Shown: positions 52,201 to 60,975, counted from the first letter of the stretch. The stretch: DNA of 64,000 nt from Geomonas propionica (GCF_016458235.1 NZ_JAEMHK010000019.1:1-64000); one strand, 5' to 3'. The notes: generated from the letters alone by a model not told the origin. A program made the numbers and translations.

Positions 52201-53253
52201 CTATCTTGCGACCGACCTCGCCTGAATCTCCGCCAGGAAATCTTCAACCTGGGCCTCTTCCGGCCACATCTGGCCTTCATGCCAATTAAGTTCCGGATCC
52301 CAATGTCCAGGGCAGCTATGGACCGCCGAACTGACAAAGGTATAGCTCGCCTCGCAGACCACAGGCTCACCATTGCGGTAGAGGAAATCAAAAGCCATAG
52401 TCTGGAACTTCGCTTGGCGAGAGATGTCGAAGGCCATCTTCAGGCAGCGTTTATCTATCGCTTCGGGACTCCAGTCGATGTTTCCGCTCCCCGAAGCGCG
52501 GAAGTCCCCGGGCCGGTTCATCCGCCTAAAGGCGAAGGCACGGCTCCCGACGACGGTGACTCGGGTGTCAAAATCGTTGTTGGGCAGGAACTCCTGGAAC
52601 AGCACATAGCCGCGTTCCGGCTTCCACCAGTCCTTGGGCAGGCGCGGGTACTCATTACGCACCACGTAGCGAAGGGCGTCGAGCGGCCGGGCCAGCGTGA
52701 TCTTCAGTTCCCGGCGCGAACCGGGGAGTAACCGGTACTTGAACTCGTTCATGGTCATCGGGAAAATGCCACGATCGAACATCCTCTCAATCAGCGCCGC
52801 CGCCTCGTCCTCGCTCTTGACCTTCAGCACGCTGGATGATCCCGCCCCGACTGAAAGCTTGAAAACCACCGGGTAGGGAGCCGACTTTGCCCACTGAAGC
52901 GACGACTCCTTGTCCCAAAAGATCCACGTTTCCGGTTGCGGTACATCCAACACCCTGAAGAGATACCACTGGGCGACCTTCTCATCGAAATGCCATCCGG
53001 TGGCGTTGTCCGGGAAGACCGGGATTTTGAGGTAGTTCTCGATGACGTAAAGAATCGTCTTTACCGACTGTTTATCCTGTTCGAGGTGGAACCAGCGCCA
53101 CATGACACCGTCGCACCCGGCCAGTTGCTCGACGAAGTCTCTGGCCAGCAGGTTGACTATCTTCACCTCAACGCCACGCTGGGCAAAGAATTCGATCCAG
53201 CGAGTTGAGAAACTGGTGCCGAGGTTATCGTCGGGATGAATTGCAATTCTCAT
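52201..53253 (-). CDS. ATP-grasp enzyme of the RimK type
   Basis: 350 aa. ATP-grasp features: PVVFKLSVGAGSSSVLKVKSEDEAA (the ATP-binding lysine and glycine-rich loop), VLFQEFLPNNDFDTRVTVVG and AFDFLYRNGEPVVCEASY near the metal-binding site. The family joins a carboxylate to an amine or thiol with ATP. In a glycan cluster it may amidate a uronic acid with an amino acid, which is inference. Overlaps the DUF362 gene by ATGA. Confidence 0.85.
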   Translation of the reverse strand: MRIAIHPDDNLGTSFSTRWIEFFAQRGVEVKIVNLLARDFVEQLAGCDGVMWRWFHLEQDKQSVKTILYVIENYLKIPVFPDNATGWHFDEKVAQWYLFRVLDVPQPETWIFWDKESSLQWAKSAPYPVVFKLSVGAGSSSVLKVKSEDEAAALIERMFDRGIFPMTMNEFKYRLLPGSRRELKITLARPLDALRYVVRNEYPRLPKDWWKPERGYVLFQEFLPNNDFDTRVTVVGSRAFAFRRMNRPGDFRASGSGNIDWSPEAIDKRCLKMAFDISRQAKFQTMAFDFLYRNGEPVVCEASYTFVSSAVHSCPGHWDPELNWHEGQMWPEEAQVEDFLAEIQARSVAR

Positions 53254-54608
53254 TTACAGCTCTCCTCCCGCTCGATGTGCCCCCGCCAACCGGCGGACGC
53301 CTGGAAATCCTTCCCGAAACGACACGCCGCGTCTTCAACGGACATCTCCTCGCCATTGCAGATAACACGTGCAGTTGATGCATCCTGCGATACGAGCGGA
53401 TAGCGGAAATCCTCAAAGGCCTCGCGAACGGTGGGGATCTTGTGCCAGTCAAAGTGCATCAGCGACGCGCTGACCAAGTCTGCAAACGCCGATGAGCTCG
53501 CGAACGTCAACACCCCCATCGGGACCGGCCGGGGGGCCAGAGGCCCCTCCCCCTCTCCGGCAACAATGCCGTCGGTGAGAGAGTAGACCTTGCGGAGCGG
53601 GGTATCCGAGATGGTGCCATCGGCACGACCGTACAGCAGCAGTCGATTTAGGTCGAGCGTCATCCTCCACACGGTATCATTGCCATGCCACCCACCCTCT
53701 ATCTCCGGGTTGCCGACCAGGCTCTGCAAGCGAACAAGGTGGCTGGAACGTTTCAACCACCGTTCACACTGTGCAGTTCCGATTACGCGATTTGCCTCGT
53801 CGTAGCAGCGCTCCGCCAGCGACTTGAGCACGGATCTACCGGGGTAGCAATCCCCGCCGACCCCCTTGCCGCCCAATCTGTGATGCGGGAGGAACTCCTT
53901 GTTCCCATTCAACCCCACGATGTTTTTCAAGGCGCCAGTGAGACCAGCCTTCTTGTGACATTTCATCTTCGGCAGGTTGATGATGACATCAGCTTCAAAC
54001 GGCTCTTTGGCAAGCAGGTATTGGTGTTTGCCCGGACCGTGACGCCGCGCCAGGAGGTCGGGATCGTAGCAGGTGATACGAAAGCGGCTGTCGGGCGTGG
54101 ATACCGGCTCTAACAGGCTGTCCGCGCCCAAGTCGAACAAGACGTAGCGATCCTCGTCCCTGGCATCACGAACCTGAGTCGCTGTTGCATCCGTTCTGCG
54201 CATGATAGTGCGCCTGAAATCAATGATATCGACGGGGCAAGCAGCCACCTTCTTGATCCGTTCCCGCCACTCCAAGGGGACCAGGGACTCAAAATCACAC
54301 TCCTGCACCGGAGCATCGGCAATGATAATCCGTGCGGGCTCAGCCGATGCCACTTCCGACACCACCGCCTGGATCAGGTTCTGATGAGTCACCAGACAGT
54401 CATTCCCCTGGTTACTGTAGTTTTTGTGCAGCACCCAGTTGGGCTTAAGGAGGACTGTCATCCCCGGCTTTATGATTTCTCTGAAGGGTGCATCTCCGTT
54501 ACTGAGACCCGAGTCAAGCAACAGTCCACGGAGCATCTTCTGCAGATCATCCACGCTGGAGTATGAAGCTACCGGTACAGTCTTTATACTGATTTGGCTT
54601 TCCGTCAT
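53250..54608 (-). CDS. DUF362-domain protein
   Basis: 452 aa from ATG 54608, chosen because the upstream methyltransferase ends at 54614; the ribosome site is weak. DUF362 pattern: IKPGMTVLLKPNWVLHKN near 45-62 and INLPKMKCHKKAGLTGALKNIVGLNG in the middle. No Cys-rich ferredoxin-type tail is present, unlike some DUF362 proteins. The biochemical role is unknown; in this operon it may act on a glycan precursor. Confidence 0.85.
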   Translation of the reverse strand: MTESQISIKTVPVASYSSVDDLQKMLRGLLLDSGLSNGDAPFREIIKPGMTVLLKPNWVLHKNYSNQGNDCLVTHQNLIQAVVSEVASAEPARIIIADAPVQECDFESLVPLEWRERIKKVAACPVDIIDFRRTIMRRTDATATQVRDARDEDRYVLFDLGADSLLEPVSTPDSRFRITCYDPDLLARRHGPGKHQYLLAKEPFEADVIINLPKMKCHKKAGLTGALKNIVGLNGNKEFLPHHRLGGKGVGGDCYPGRSVLKSLAERCYDEANRVIGTAQCERWLKRSSHLVRLQSLVGNPEIEGGWHGNDTVWRMTLDLNRLLLYGRADGTISDTPLRKVYSLTDGIVAGEGEGPLAPRPVPMGVLTFASSSAFADLVSASLMHFDWHKIPTVREAFEDFRYPLVSQDASTARVICNGEEMSVEDAACRFGKDFQASAGWRGHIEREESCK

Positions 54609-54613
54609 AAGGA

Positions 54614-55417
54614 TCACAACTTTCTGGCTAGAACACAAAGGTTCGGCCCAGCAGTGCACCGGGGAACCTTAAGCCTGCCATCTTTCGCCGCTACTGGTGC
54701 GACGGTGTCGAGAACGAGATTGGTAAAGAACTTACTTGCTCTTTTGAGATTGTGCCGCGTAATCTTCTTTTCGCGCTGCAAAGCAAACAGGTCGATCGCT
54801 TCACAATATACGACTTCAAACCCATGACTTCCAAGTAGATCTACTATGCCGTCATGGGTAAAACTTCTGACGTGCTGCACCTTGTGAAACTCATGATTAC
54901 AAAAGGGGCAGTACACCATGCTCTTGGACAGATCTTCGTTGAAAGGTGTCGTAAAGAATGCGATCCCATCTGTCTTTAAAAGGCGGTATAGCTCCTTCAA
55001 GGTTCCCGGCAACGTCTCATCAAGCAAGTGTTCTAATGTTTCAATGCAGGACACAAAATGAAAAAAATTATCTTCAAAAGCAACAGGAAGCTCAGTAGAA
55101 GATATTGCACCGCGCCAGTTCTCTTCTGCCTTAAACTTTCCATTAACTTTATCAACCGTAGCGTCTGAGAAATCAAATCCGTAACAATTGGCACCTGAAG
55201 TCAGCAATCTCTCCAATAAGAAACCTGGCCCACACCCGAAATCCAGGATGTTCCCTTGTCGCGGAGTGGCATGTGCTCTGTTAAGTAAATTCCAGAGAGC
55301 ATCCCCAACCTGAAAAGAGAAATACTCTTCTACCACTTGGGTTTTTAGACCTTGGTAATTCCAGAATCTCCTTATGGATTCAGATGTCCAAGTTGCGCTT
55401 TTGGGTGTTTCGTCCAC
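54614..55417 (-). CDS. SAM-dependent class I methyltransferase
   Basis: 267 aa. SAM motif ILDFGCGPGFLLERLL, then CYGFDFSDATVD and FVSCIETLEHLLD. A CPFCNHEFHKVQH segment could bind a metal. Probably O- or N-methylates a sugar in the cluster's polymer. GC content is visibly lower here than in surrounding genes, which suggests later acquisition. Confidence 0.88.
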   Translation of the reverse strand: MDETPKSATWTSESIRRFWNYQGLKTQVVEEYFSFQVGDALWNLLNRAHATPRQGNILDFGCGPGFLLERLLTSGANCYGFDFSDATVDKVNGKFKAEENWRGAISSTELPVAFEDNFFHFVSCIETLEHLLDETLPGTLKELYRLLKTDGIAFFTTPFNEDLSKSMVYCPFCNHEFHKVQHVRSFTHDGIVDLLGSHGFEVVYCEAIDLFALQREKKITRHNLKRASKFFTNLVLDTVAPVAAKDGRLKVPRCTAGPNLCVLARKL

Positions 55418-55436
55418 CGTCCCTCCTCAAGATGTG

Positions 55437-56771
55437 TTACCAGAATCGCGGATAAAGCAGGGATCGGCTTAGCATATTGGCCGTCCTACGCAATGGCTTG
55501 TACAGATAGCAGGCGCCGTGACCGGCTACCCAGTATGAGATAAGGGAAGCCGCTGCAGCGCCGACGCCTCCGTATTTTGGAACCAGAAAGAAGTTCAGAG
55601 CGATGTTAGAAATGGCACCGAGAAAAGTCATTACAAGGAGCACCCTCGTCCAATTCATCGCCATCAAAAAAGCATTTCTAGCAACCGCCAGATTGGCAAA
55701 CACATCGCTCCATATCAGGAGTACCAGCATCGGAGCAGCAGCGGCATAAGCTTCGCCATAAAACAGATAAACCACCACCCCAGCAAGAAACGTGACGGGT
55801 ATGGCTATGACATACCCAAGGAATGCCAGCAGGTTGTAGAGCTTCTGCAATCGGTTGTAAAACTCTTTCTCGTCGGTCTGTCGCGCTCTGACTATGTTGG
55901 GAAAGACAGATGACACGATCGCAGTCGGGATGAAGAACCATATTTCCGCTATCTTTACCGCCGATGCATAGATGCCGAGTTCGTGATTCGTCGACATCTG
56001 GCCCAACATGATCTGGTCGATTCTCATATAGACCATGAAGACGATGCCGGACAGAACCAAAGGCCATGAATCCGCTAACAGCTTGCGGGCCAGCTCAAGC
56101 CTCACCCGCCAACGGCTGATGAACTCACCGTTGCGCCTGTAAAGGTACCAAAGACCTATGGCGCCGAGACAGTACTCCAAGGAGTTGGCAGCCGCGAAAG
56201 CAACCACCGGCGCCTTAGCGGCTATCAAGGCAACTCGTACGATAGACGCAATGATGAAGCCTGTGTTCTTCGCATAGACCGCAAACTTCGACTGGACCTT
56301 CGACTGGAAATAAAGATCGATGACGTCGAAGGAGCCGAAGATCATGGCCCAGCCCATTACTGCGACCAAGAGCTGCGAGCTCCGGTCGTCCGGGCGCAGG
56401 ATGAATGTGGTAACGACAGTAAGAAAATAGGCAGCAAAACTAGCTACCACCCGAATGCCCAGGACTGTACCGAGTATCTCCTGTTCTCTCTCAGGCTCTT
56501 TGACCAGCTCACGAACTACGATTGCATCCAGCCCCATCACAGCTATTGCCGAAAATACGGCACACATCGAAGCGGCGTAACTTATGAGACCATACCCGCT
56601 CGGGCCGAGATAGCGGGCGATCCAGATGCCTATGAACAGGCCTATGCCCATTCGGAGCAGTCGGTCGCCGAAAAGCCAGCCGGTGTTGGTGAGTACCTTC
56701 TGTAGTTCGTGTCTACCTTCCACCCTCTTCCTTAGGAATGCGGGGAGGTAGCTAACCCAAGCCTGATTCAT
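55437..56771 (-). CDS. Wzx-type flippase / polysaccharide biosynthesis membrane protein
   Basis: 444 aa with about 12 predicted helices. It begins with a short cytoplasmic region, then TNTGWLFGDRLLRMGIGLFIGIWIARYLG, the usual start of the family. It would flip undecaprenyl-linked oligosaccharide to the periplasm. No Wzy polymerase is evident in the window unless YfhO or a neighbour fulfils that role. GC is lower than in flanking genes. Overlaps the PseG-like gene by 4 bases. Confidence 0.9.
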   Translation of the reverse strand: MNQAWVSYLPAFLRKRVEGRHELQKVLTNTGWLFGDRLLRMGIGLFIGIWIARYLGPSGYGLISYAASMCAVFSAIAVMGLDAIVVRELVKEPEREQEILGTVLGIRVVASFAAYFLTVVTTFILRPDDRSSQLLVAVMGWAMIFGSFDVIDLYFQSKVQSKFAVYAKNTGFIIASIVRVALIAAKAPVVAFAAANSLEYCLGAIGLWYLYRRNGEFISRWRVRLELARKLLADSWPLVLSGIVFMVYMRIDQIMLGQMSTNHELGIYASAVKIAEIWFFIPTAIVSSVFPNIVRARQTDEKEFYNRLQKLYNLLAFLGYVIAIPVTFLAGVVVYLFYGEAYAAAAPMLVLLIWSDVFANLAVARNAFLMAMNWTRVLLVMTFLGAISNIALNFFLVPKYGGVGAAAASLISYWVAGHGACYLYKPLRRTANMLSRSLLYPRFW

Positions 56772-57865
56772 AGTGTTCCCAACAGCCTTTCTGCAAGCAA
56801 AGCAGCCCCTGACGAGGCGGAATCACCCATAAGTGAAAAACTCTCCCGCGTCATGCCTTGCATGACCTCCGGAGTTCCAATGACGTGCTTAATGGCTGTC
56901 GCAAGATCGGCTGCGGCTACGTCCTCGTACCAGCCGAGGTTGAAGGTCGCTCCCCTGCGGGCAACCGCTTTTGTCGTCTCAGCTTGGTTTTCGGCGACGA
57001 TGAGGGTGATGGAGGGAAGGCCGAGAAAGCACCTTTCCCAGGTGGTGCTGCCGCCAGCGCCGATGGCGAGATCGGCTTCCGACATCATCTGGGCCATGTT
57101 GTTCACGTTGCAGTGGAAGGAGACGTTGGGGAGTTGTGCGCACAGCTGCTTCAAATGCTCACGGTGTGGATTGCCCCCGCCGACAACGACATCGACTGCG
57201 ACGTCTTCGCGACCCACAAGCCGCCACGCTTCCAGGGCTTTCCCGGTTTCGTTGCTGGCATCGCCGCCGCCAAAGGTGATGAGTATGCGTTTCACCGAGC
57301 CGTCGCGATCACGCAGAGAGCGGCGCGCCTGCACGAATTCGTCACGCAGCAGTGCATAGCGCGGTCCGAGGAATTTCGCACACTTTTCCGGCACGAGGCC
57401 GTCGTAGCGCGTTTCCATGTCCTCGTAAAGATTCTGGTCGAGAAGGAGATCACAGTTATGGCTGCGGTTGGCGACGTCATCAATGACCATGATGTGGCCG
57501 ACCAGGGGACGCAAAGCCGCCTCCCAGGTGGCATCGACGCCATAATGGTCGATCACCAACCAGTCGGCGCGCTCCTGGCGCAGGATCTCGGCGGTCAGTT
57601 CGATGTCAGCGTGGACATCAAGGGCAAACGGCACCTCGGGGCTCGGGTTCGCATCAGCGGGAAGTCGGAACATGGGATAGCCGGCCGCTTCGACGTTGGC
57701 GCAGATGTTCCCCGGAAGTTCACGGCTGATGAAAGAGACGGCACAGCCTTTCGCACGTAGCGCCGCTGCCAGCGTCAGGCAACGCATGACGTGCCCTGCC
57801 CCGATGTCAACCGAGGAGTCGGCCCGAAAGACAACGTTCACACTTTTGTTCTGCGCGCTGGCCAT
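56768..57865 (-). CDS. pseG: PseG/SpsG-like nucleotide-sugar hydrolase
   Basis: 365 aa. MurG-like GT-B fold starting VFRADSSVDIGAGHVMRCLTLAAAL, with LVIDHYGVDATWE, ILITFGGGDASN and AIGAGGSTTWERCFLGLPSI. PseG removes UDP from a trideoxy-diacetamido-altrose in pseudaminic acid synthesis. None of the other Pse enzymes is in the window, so the substrate may differ. It shares one base with the regulator gene upstream. Confidence 0.85.
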   Translation of the reverse strand: MASAQNKSVNVVFRADSSVDIGAGHVMRCLTLAAALRAKGCAVSFISRELPGNICANVEAAGYPMFRLPADANPSPEVPFALDVHADIELTAEILRQERADWLVIDHYGVDATWEAALRPLVGHIMVIDDVANRSHNCDLLLDQNLYEDMETRYDGLVPEKCAKFLGPRYALLRDEFVQARRSLRDRDGSVKRILITFGGGDASNETGKALEAWRLVGREDVAVDVVVGGGNPHREHLKQLCAQLPNVSFHCNVNNMAQMMSEADLAIGAGGSTTWERCFLGLPSITLIVAENQAETTKAVARRGATFNLGWYEDVAAADLATAIKHVIGTPEVMQGMTRESFSLMGDSASSGAALLAERLLGTL

Positions 57866-58470
57866 CAGCTCTGCCCCGCCTGGTGGATCCGCCCGGGCTC
57901 GACGCCCATGCGCAGCAGTTCATCCCGCAACGCAGCACCGCGCTTCATGGAGGTGATCACGATGTTGTGGTTGCCGGAGAGAAGCCCGATCGCAGGAGTG
58001 ACTACGGCCTTGTCGAAGAACTTGCGCCCGGCCGCCTCGGCGTCCATCGCTACCGTCAATTCCATTCCCGCTTCCTTCAACGAGAGGTAGGCGATTTCGG
58101 CTACTTCGTCGATGCCGCAGAAGGCTACCTGCTTGACACCGGTGGCCGACATGGACTTGAACAGCTTCAGGTAATCCTGGCGGGCAACGGTGTAGAGACC
58201 GGAGAAGTAGCTCAGGTGCTGGTAGGCGAGCCTGCTTTTTTCGGCGAAGCCTTTGGGGGTGAGAAGGTAGGCGTAGCGATTTTTGGGGAAGTTGTTGACC
58301 CGGACGAACCCTTTGGCAACCAGGTTCTTCAGGTAGGAGTTGACCAGGCCCAAGGCGATGCCGAGGCGTTTCGCCAGCTCGCGTTGCGAGAGTTGCTGGT
58401 CACCGGAGATCTCCGAGAGGAGGAGAAAAGAGCGATAAGTATCTAAAACCTTTTCGTCGTCACCGTTCAT
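57865..58470 (-). CDS. Winged-helix regulator with C-terminal Rossmann-like domain
   Basis: 201 aa. Winged HTH at about 12-80 (LSQRELAKRLGIALGLVNSYLKNLVAKGFVRV, then a wing). The C-terminal part (about 108-195) is alpha/beta: TGVKQVAFCGIDEVAEIAYLSLKEAGMEL, resembling nucleotide- or sugar-binding Rossmann modules. First gene of the main glycan operon, so possibly its regulator. There is no clear Shine-Dalgarno, and the promoter at 58483-58512 is only 12 bases from the ATG. Confidence 0.85.
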   Translation of the reverse strand: MNGDDEKVLDTYRSFLLLSEISGDQQLSQRELAKRLGIALGLVNSYLKNLVAKGFVRVNNFPKNRYAYLLTPKGFAEKSRLAYQHLSYFSGLYTVARQDYLKLFKSMSATGVKQVAFCGIDEVAEIAYLSLKEAGMELTVAMDAEAAGRKFFDKAVVTPAIGLLSGNHNIVITSMKRGAALRDELLRMGVEPGRIHQAGQS

Positions 58471-58482
58471 GTGCTGAACAGT

Positions 58483-58512
58483 AGTATAAACTCACGGAAT
58501 TTTCAACTACAA
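58483..58512 (-). promoter_or_regulatory. Possible promoter of the glycan operon
   Basis: On the minus strand TTGTAG (58512-58507), 18 bases, TATACT (58488-58483). The -10 box is close to consensus and the -35 is weak. The message would have a leader of only about five bases. Confidence 0.35.
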
Positions 58513-58662
58513 AACCAAAACCATTGGCGAGGAGCTAAAAGCGGTTACGCAAAGAACGCTGGGAGTCCGCGAAGAACGCAAGGGAGAAACTTTTGAGTGA
58601 AAGCCAAACAGCCCTTCCCCCAATATTCCATTTTCTTTGCGTACTTCGCGCCCTTCGCGGAG
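58511..58662. repeat. Composite repeat: family A fragment and a CGCAAAG/CTTTGCG inverted repeat
   Basis: 58511-58534 (AAAACCAAAACCATTGGCGA) resembles the outer end of family A. Then ACGCAAAGAACGCTGGGAGT at about 58538-58575 faces TTCTTTGCGTACTTCGCGCC at about 58632-58662, an approximate inverted repeat like family B but with different words. Confidence 0.5.
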
Positions 58663-58663
58663 G

Positions 58664-58818
58664 GAAGAATTTTTTCGGACCTAAAAGTGACACTTCGAGG
58701 CGTGAAGTGATCTTTTTAGACCCGAAAGTGACACTTCGAGAGATGAAGTGACACTTTCGGACTAAAAAGTGTCACTTCGCATCGCGAAACGTCATTTCCG
58801 AACACGAAATATCATTTG
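58664..58818. repeat. Array of seven or eight palindromes phased at 20-21 bp
   Basis: Imperfect palindromes of the form GAAAGTG-N-CACTTTC are centred at 58690, 58710, 58731, 58751, 58772, 58792 and 58812, with a weaker one at 58670. Spacings are 20, 20, 21, 20, 21, 20 and 20. The two inner units (58723-58759) also form a long inverted repeat. Best units read AAGTGACACTT; outer units decay. It lies 42 bases after one glycosyltransferase stop and about 190 bases upstream of the regulator gene. Confidence 0.85.
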
Positions 58819-58859
58819 GAGGTTCTTATCTAAGGTTTAATTAAATCCAAGTCCAGCTA

Positions 58860-60032
58860 TCAGCTTAGGAGTTGCCGGTAAATGCCGGAGAGCTCTTTGC
58901 CGCGGGCTTGCCAGGAGTGGAGTTCGATGGCGCGGTCGCGGCCTTCTTGCCCTAATTCCTCGCGCAGTTCTCGATCGCCGGCGAGACGGCCGATGGCTCC
59001 GGCGAGGTCGACGGCATCTCCGAATTTCGCATAGAGGGCGGCATCCCCCAGGATCTCTCGGTTGACGGGGGTGTCGAAGACGACGGTGGGGAGGCCGCAG
59101 GCGATGTAGTTGAAGAGCTTGCCGTTGGCTTCGGTGAGGGAAACTTTCGGGGAGACGGCGAGATCACCGGCATTGAGATAGAGCGAGGCCTCGTCGTACG
59201 GGATCCTCCCGGTGAAGGTGATGATGTCGGCTATCCCCATAGCCTCGGCTTTCTCGCGGTACTGCGCATCGGGGAAACCCATGATGAGATAGTGGATCTT
59301 CGCCCCCTGCCCTTTCAGATACGCGGCGGCTTCCAAAAGCAGATCGAGGCCCTGATAGCTGTTCATCAAGCCAAGATATGCCACCACGGGACGCTTCTCG
59401 GGGAGCCCGAGCTTGGCGCGGATGGCCGCCTTGGGCTGCGGAGCGAACTCGTCGGTATCGACGCCGTCGATGAGGGCGCAAACGCGATCCTTGGGCACAC
59501 CGTCCTTCAGCAGGAGATCGACGGTCGGGCTGGCGCTGGTGACGATGAAATCGGAACTGCGATTGATCCAATGCTCCAAGGTGGCGAAGAAGCGCTGCAA
59601 CAGGGAGCCGGGCTTGACGAAACCGTGGTCGGTGATCTCGGCGGTGAGACTCCCCTGGCAGTCGAACAGCATGGGGACCCGGATCAGCATCTTGAGAAAG
59701 GCGCCGAAGAAGGCGCCTTCGTGAAGGTGGGCGTGGATCAGGTGCGGCTTGAACTCGCGCGCTACCTTGAGGGCTTTGAGGAGGAGTTGCAAATCAAGGA
59801 AGGGCTTCACCCAGGAAGGGCCGGCCTCCAGCTTACGGTACCAGGAGAACCCGGCGATCCTTTCGGTGCGCACACCGGGGACGTCGCGCCCGATGTGGTA
59901 GGTGACCAGGCGGACATCCGCCCCGCAGGCGATGGCCGCCTTCGCTTCCTCAAGGATGCGAACGTGGCAGCCGCGATCCGCAAAGAACGGCGTCGGCGCC
60001 AGCACCAGTACGCGTAGCGGGGTTTCAGGCAA
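58860..60032 (-). CDS. Glycosyltransferase, GT4-type
   Basis: 390 aa. N-terminal LVLAPTPFFADRGCHVRILEEAKAA; C-terminal YLGLMNSYQGLDLLLEAAAYL, SPKVSLTEANGKLFNYIACGLP and the donor-binding loop. It overlaps the next upstream gene by 8 bases. Followed by the phased palindrome array rather than directly by the regulator gene. Confidence 0.93.
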   Translation of the reverse strand: MPETPLRVLVLAPTPFFADRGCHVRILEEAKAAIACGADVRLVTYHIGRDVPGVRTERIAGFSWYRKLEAGPSWVKPFLDLQLLLKALKVAREFKPHLIHAHLHEGAFFGAFLKMLIRVPMLFDCQGSLTAEITDHGFVKPGSLLQRFFATLEHWINRSSDFIVTSASPTVDLLLKDGVPKDRVCALIDGVDTDEFAPQPKAAIRAKLGLPEKRPVVAYLGLMNSYQGLDLLLEAAAYLKGQGAKIHYLIMGFPDAQYREKAEAMGIADIITFTGRIPYDEASLYLNAGDLAVSPKVSLTEANGKLFNYIACGLPTVVFDTPVNREILGDAALYAKFGDAVDLAGAIGRLAGDRELREELGQEGRDRAIELHSWQARGKELSGIYRQLLS

Positions 60033-60975
60033 AGTTGATCTTTTCCTTGATGTTGTAGATCGGCTTTCCCTGCGCCTCGTAGTAGGTGCGGGCGCTCAGT
60101 TCCGCCAGAAGGCCGAGCACGATGAACTGGACCCCCATGAAAAGTAGGAACGCGGTCAGGATCAACAGCGGGTTGCGGTTCATGCTGGTGTTCTCAAACA
60201 GCTTCATGTAGACGGTCAGGGCGCCGCTCAGAAAACCTGCACAGAGGGTGTAGATCCCCCAGCGACCGAAGAGCTGGATCGGCTTGGTCGAGTAGGAGAG
60301 CAGGAACTTGACGGTCATCAGGTCGAGGATCACCTTCATGGTCCTGGAGATGCCGTACTTGCTCTTGCCGTGCAGCCTTTCGTGGTGGCGAACCGGCATC
60401 TCGGTCACCCGGGCGCCGACCTGGTGCGCGAGCGCCGGGACGAAGCGGTGCATCTCGCCGTACAGGTTGACGTCGTCGAGCACCTCGCGCCGGTAGGCCT
60501 TCAGGGTGCAGCCATAGTCGTGCAGGTGCACGCCGGTCATCTTGGAGATGATCGAGTTGGCCAGGATGGAGGGGAGCTTGCGGTTGACGAAGGTGTCCTT
60601 GCGGTCCTTGCGCCACCCGGATACGACGTCGTATCCCTCGTCGATGCGCTTCAAAAGCAGCGGGATGTCGAGCGGGTCGTTCTGCAGGTCGCCGTCCATG
60701 GGGACCACCACCCGGCCGCTGGCGGAATCGAATCCGGCTGCCATGGCGGCGGTCTGCCCGAAATTGCGGCGCAGGCGGATCACCTTGACCCGGTCGTCCT
60801 TGGAGGACAGGCGCTTCAAGGCGGGGTACGAGTTGTCGGAGGAACCATCATCAACCAGGATCAGTTCGTACTCCAGCCCGGCGTCCATCAGCGCCTCGCT
60901 GATCCGCTCGTGCAGGATCGGGATGTTGTCTTCCTCGTTGTAAATGGGAACTACTACGCTCAGGTCCACTTTCAT
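60025..60975 (-). CDS. DPM1/ArnC-like GT2 glycosyltransferase with C-terminal membrane helices
   Basis: 316 aa from ATG 60975, with GAGGGAG directly upstream; an in-frame TTG 9 bases earlier is inside that site. GT2 core: VVPIYNEEDNIPILHERI, LVDDGSSDNSYP, PMDGDLQNDPLDIP. Two C-terminal helices (about 235-255 and 268-290). Such enzymes load a sugar onto polyprenyl phosphate. A family F element separates it from the next GT2 gene. Confidence 0.93.
   Translation of the reverse strand: MKVDLSVVVPIYNEEDNIPILHERISEALMDAGLEYELILVDDGSSDNSYPALKRLSSKDDRVKVIRLRRNFGQTAAMAAGFDSASGRVVVPMDGDLQNDPLDIPLLLKRIDEGYDVVSGWRKDRKDTFVNRKLPSILANSIISKMTGVHLHDYGCTLKAYRREVLDDVNLYGEMHRFVPALAHQVGARVTEMPVRHHERLHGKSKYGISRTMKVILDLMTVKFLLSYSTKPIQLFGRWGIYTLCAGFLSGALTVYMKLFENTSMNRNPLLILTAFLLFMGVQFIVLGLLAELSARTYYEAQGKPIYNIKEKINFA

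Noticed and set aside
58664..58818. CRISPR array
   Set aside because: Repeats are palindromes of 11-15 bases with spacers of 6-9 bases, and no cas gene is present.
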